Part shown: positions 5,908-6,454 of the stretch, one piece after another
Numbering within the stretch: the first letter of the stretch is position 1
Layout: the number at the start of each line of letters is the position of its first letter
Assembly: GCA_023248505.1 (NCBI GenBank)
Contig: JAHFEM010000121.1
Coordinates: 1 to 6,454 of the forward strand
Length of the DNA stretch: 6,454 nt
Direction of reading: 5' to 3'
Source of the DNA: Nitrospirota bacterium
GTDB lineage: Bacteria > Nitrospirota > Nitrospiria > SBBL01 > Manganitrophaceae
Program-made: the position numbers and the translations under genes
Notes under the pieces: model-generated
What the model was told of the DNA's origin: nothing
Database searches by the model: none
What the model saw: the letters and a program-made list of their open reading frames with translations, nothing else

Positions 5908-6454
5908 ATGAAAAAAACGGTTTGCTCTATTTTGTTGGTTGCACTGATGCTGCTGCAAGGATGCGCCGGCGCGAAGAAGCGCCTGGAGACGCAGCGGGAT
6001 TTGGACGATTGCGCGAAGATGGCGGCGAGCGGCTTCCGTCCCGTGGCGGGCGAGCGGACCGGCCGGTTCCTCGGCAAGGTCCAGGAGGAGACCGCCCGTT
6101 GCCGCGGCGGCGAGAGAGCCGCCGCCTTCCGCAAAGCGCCCTGGGTCGACTGGTCGAACTACTGGGCGACCGGCGATCTGAGCAGCCGCGTCCCCGGCTC
6201 CGACATGGAGACCCGGCATCTTGATCCGAACGGGCGCGGAATCGACGGCGCCCTCCTCGATCTCGAATACCAGCGGATGGAGCTGATCAAATTCAACCTC
6301 TTCGACAACAGCGGGACCTATCCCGATTTCGTCCAAGGGCGCAGAGGGGTCCCCGGAGCGGCCTTGAAGATCTGGGACACAATGCGGCTGCCGAAGGAAA
6401 GCCCTTACTACCAAGCGGTCGGGGGAGAGGGCACGCAGCTCTGCCAGGGGGGGT
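5908..6454 (+). CDS. Lipoprotein of unknown function, 5' part (runs off the window)
   Basis: ATG 5908 lies 7 nt after AAGGAG (5895-5900) and opens a frame that stays open for 182 codons to the window edge. The N-terminus is a lipoprotein signal: MKK, a hydrophobic core (SILLVALMLL), then a lipobox LQGC with the lipidated Cys19. The mature protein should therefore be membrane-anchored, facing the periplasm or outer membrane. Residues ~20-75 are charged and helical with three further Cys positions along the visible part (DDCAKM, TARCRG, QLCQGG). From ~77 on comes a compact, tryptophan- and aromatic-rich domain: APWVDWSNYWATGDLSS, HLDPNGRGIDGALLDLEYQR, ELIKFNLFDNSGTYPDF, KIWDTMRLP. It looks like a conserved globular domain, but I do not recognise the family and assign no function. 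The competing ATG at 5904 is in another frame and only 3 nt from the ribosome site. Confidence 0.83.
   Translation, partial: MKKTVCSILLVALMLLQGCAGAKKRLETQRDLDDCAKMAASGFRPVAGERTGRFLGKVQEETARCRGGERAAAFRKAPWVDWSNYWATGDLSSRVPGSDMETRHLDPNGRGIDGALLDLEYQRMELIKFNLFDNSGTYPDFVQGRRGVPGAALKIWDTMRLPKESPYYQAVGGEGTQLCQGG

Noticed and set aside
5893..6414. 173-codon minus-strand open frame
   Set aside because: It is a mirror of the lipoprotein gene, which has a signal peptide, lipobox and ribosome site.

Overview
The window reads as chromosome of a GC-rich, Gram-negative (diderm) bacterium. The signs are a LolA-like lipoprotein-sorting protein, a lipoprotein with a lipobox, sigma70-type promoters with near-consensus -10 boxes, and strong Shine-Dalgarno sequences. 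The gene mix would suit a Nitrospirota- or deltaproteobacteria-like lineage, but that is an inference from general gene character; no marker gene is present. I see no insertion sequence, phage gene, CRISPR array, tRNA or rRNA.

Layout from left to right. (1) Positions 2-247 hold the 3' end of an outer-membrane lipoprotein-sorting (LolA-like) gene. (2) Positions 430-3046 hold one large cytoplasmic hybrid sensor histidine kinase (GAF-GAF-PAS-HisKA-HATPase-REC). It is broken into two reading frames at about 1393, where the second GAF domain also seems to lack a few residues. (3) Two bases later, positions 3049-3415 hold a DUF1835-type gene with recognisable first ~55 and last ~49 codons but no middle, in two different frames, with an imperfect 15-nt tandem repeat at the join. 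(4) A minus-strand gene for a small exported DUF5666-like protein (3579-3839) follows, with its own promoter and a textbook terminator. (5) A divergent promoter drives a two-gene operon on the plus strand: a zinc-ribbon (zf-TFIIB) protein and, overlapping it by 4 nt, an exported beta-propeller-like protein (4018-5261). (6) Positions 5262-5907 hold no convincing gene, only small hairpins, possible coding debris and a promoter near the right end. (7) A lipoprotein gene starts at 5908 and runs off the window.

No new defence or mobile system is evident. The most notable observation is that two adjacent, apparently translationally coupled genes (the kinase and the DUF1835 gene) both carry internal lesions that break the frame, while every other complete gene is intact. 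This points either to decay of that operon or to an assembly or sequencing defect confined to it. The kinase catalytic half (PAS, H-box, ATP-binding boxes, receiver) keeps all its key residues. The other well-supported elements are the divergent promoter pair between 3887 and 3982 and the minus-strand terminator at 3515-3555.
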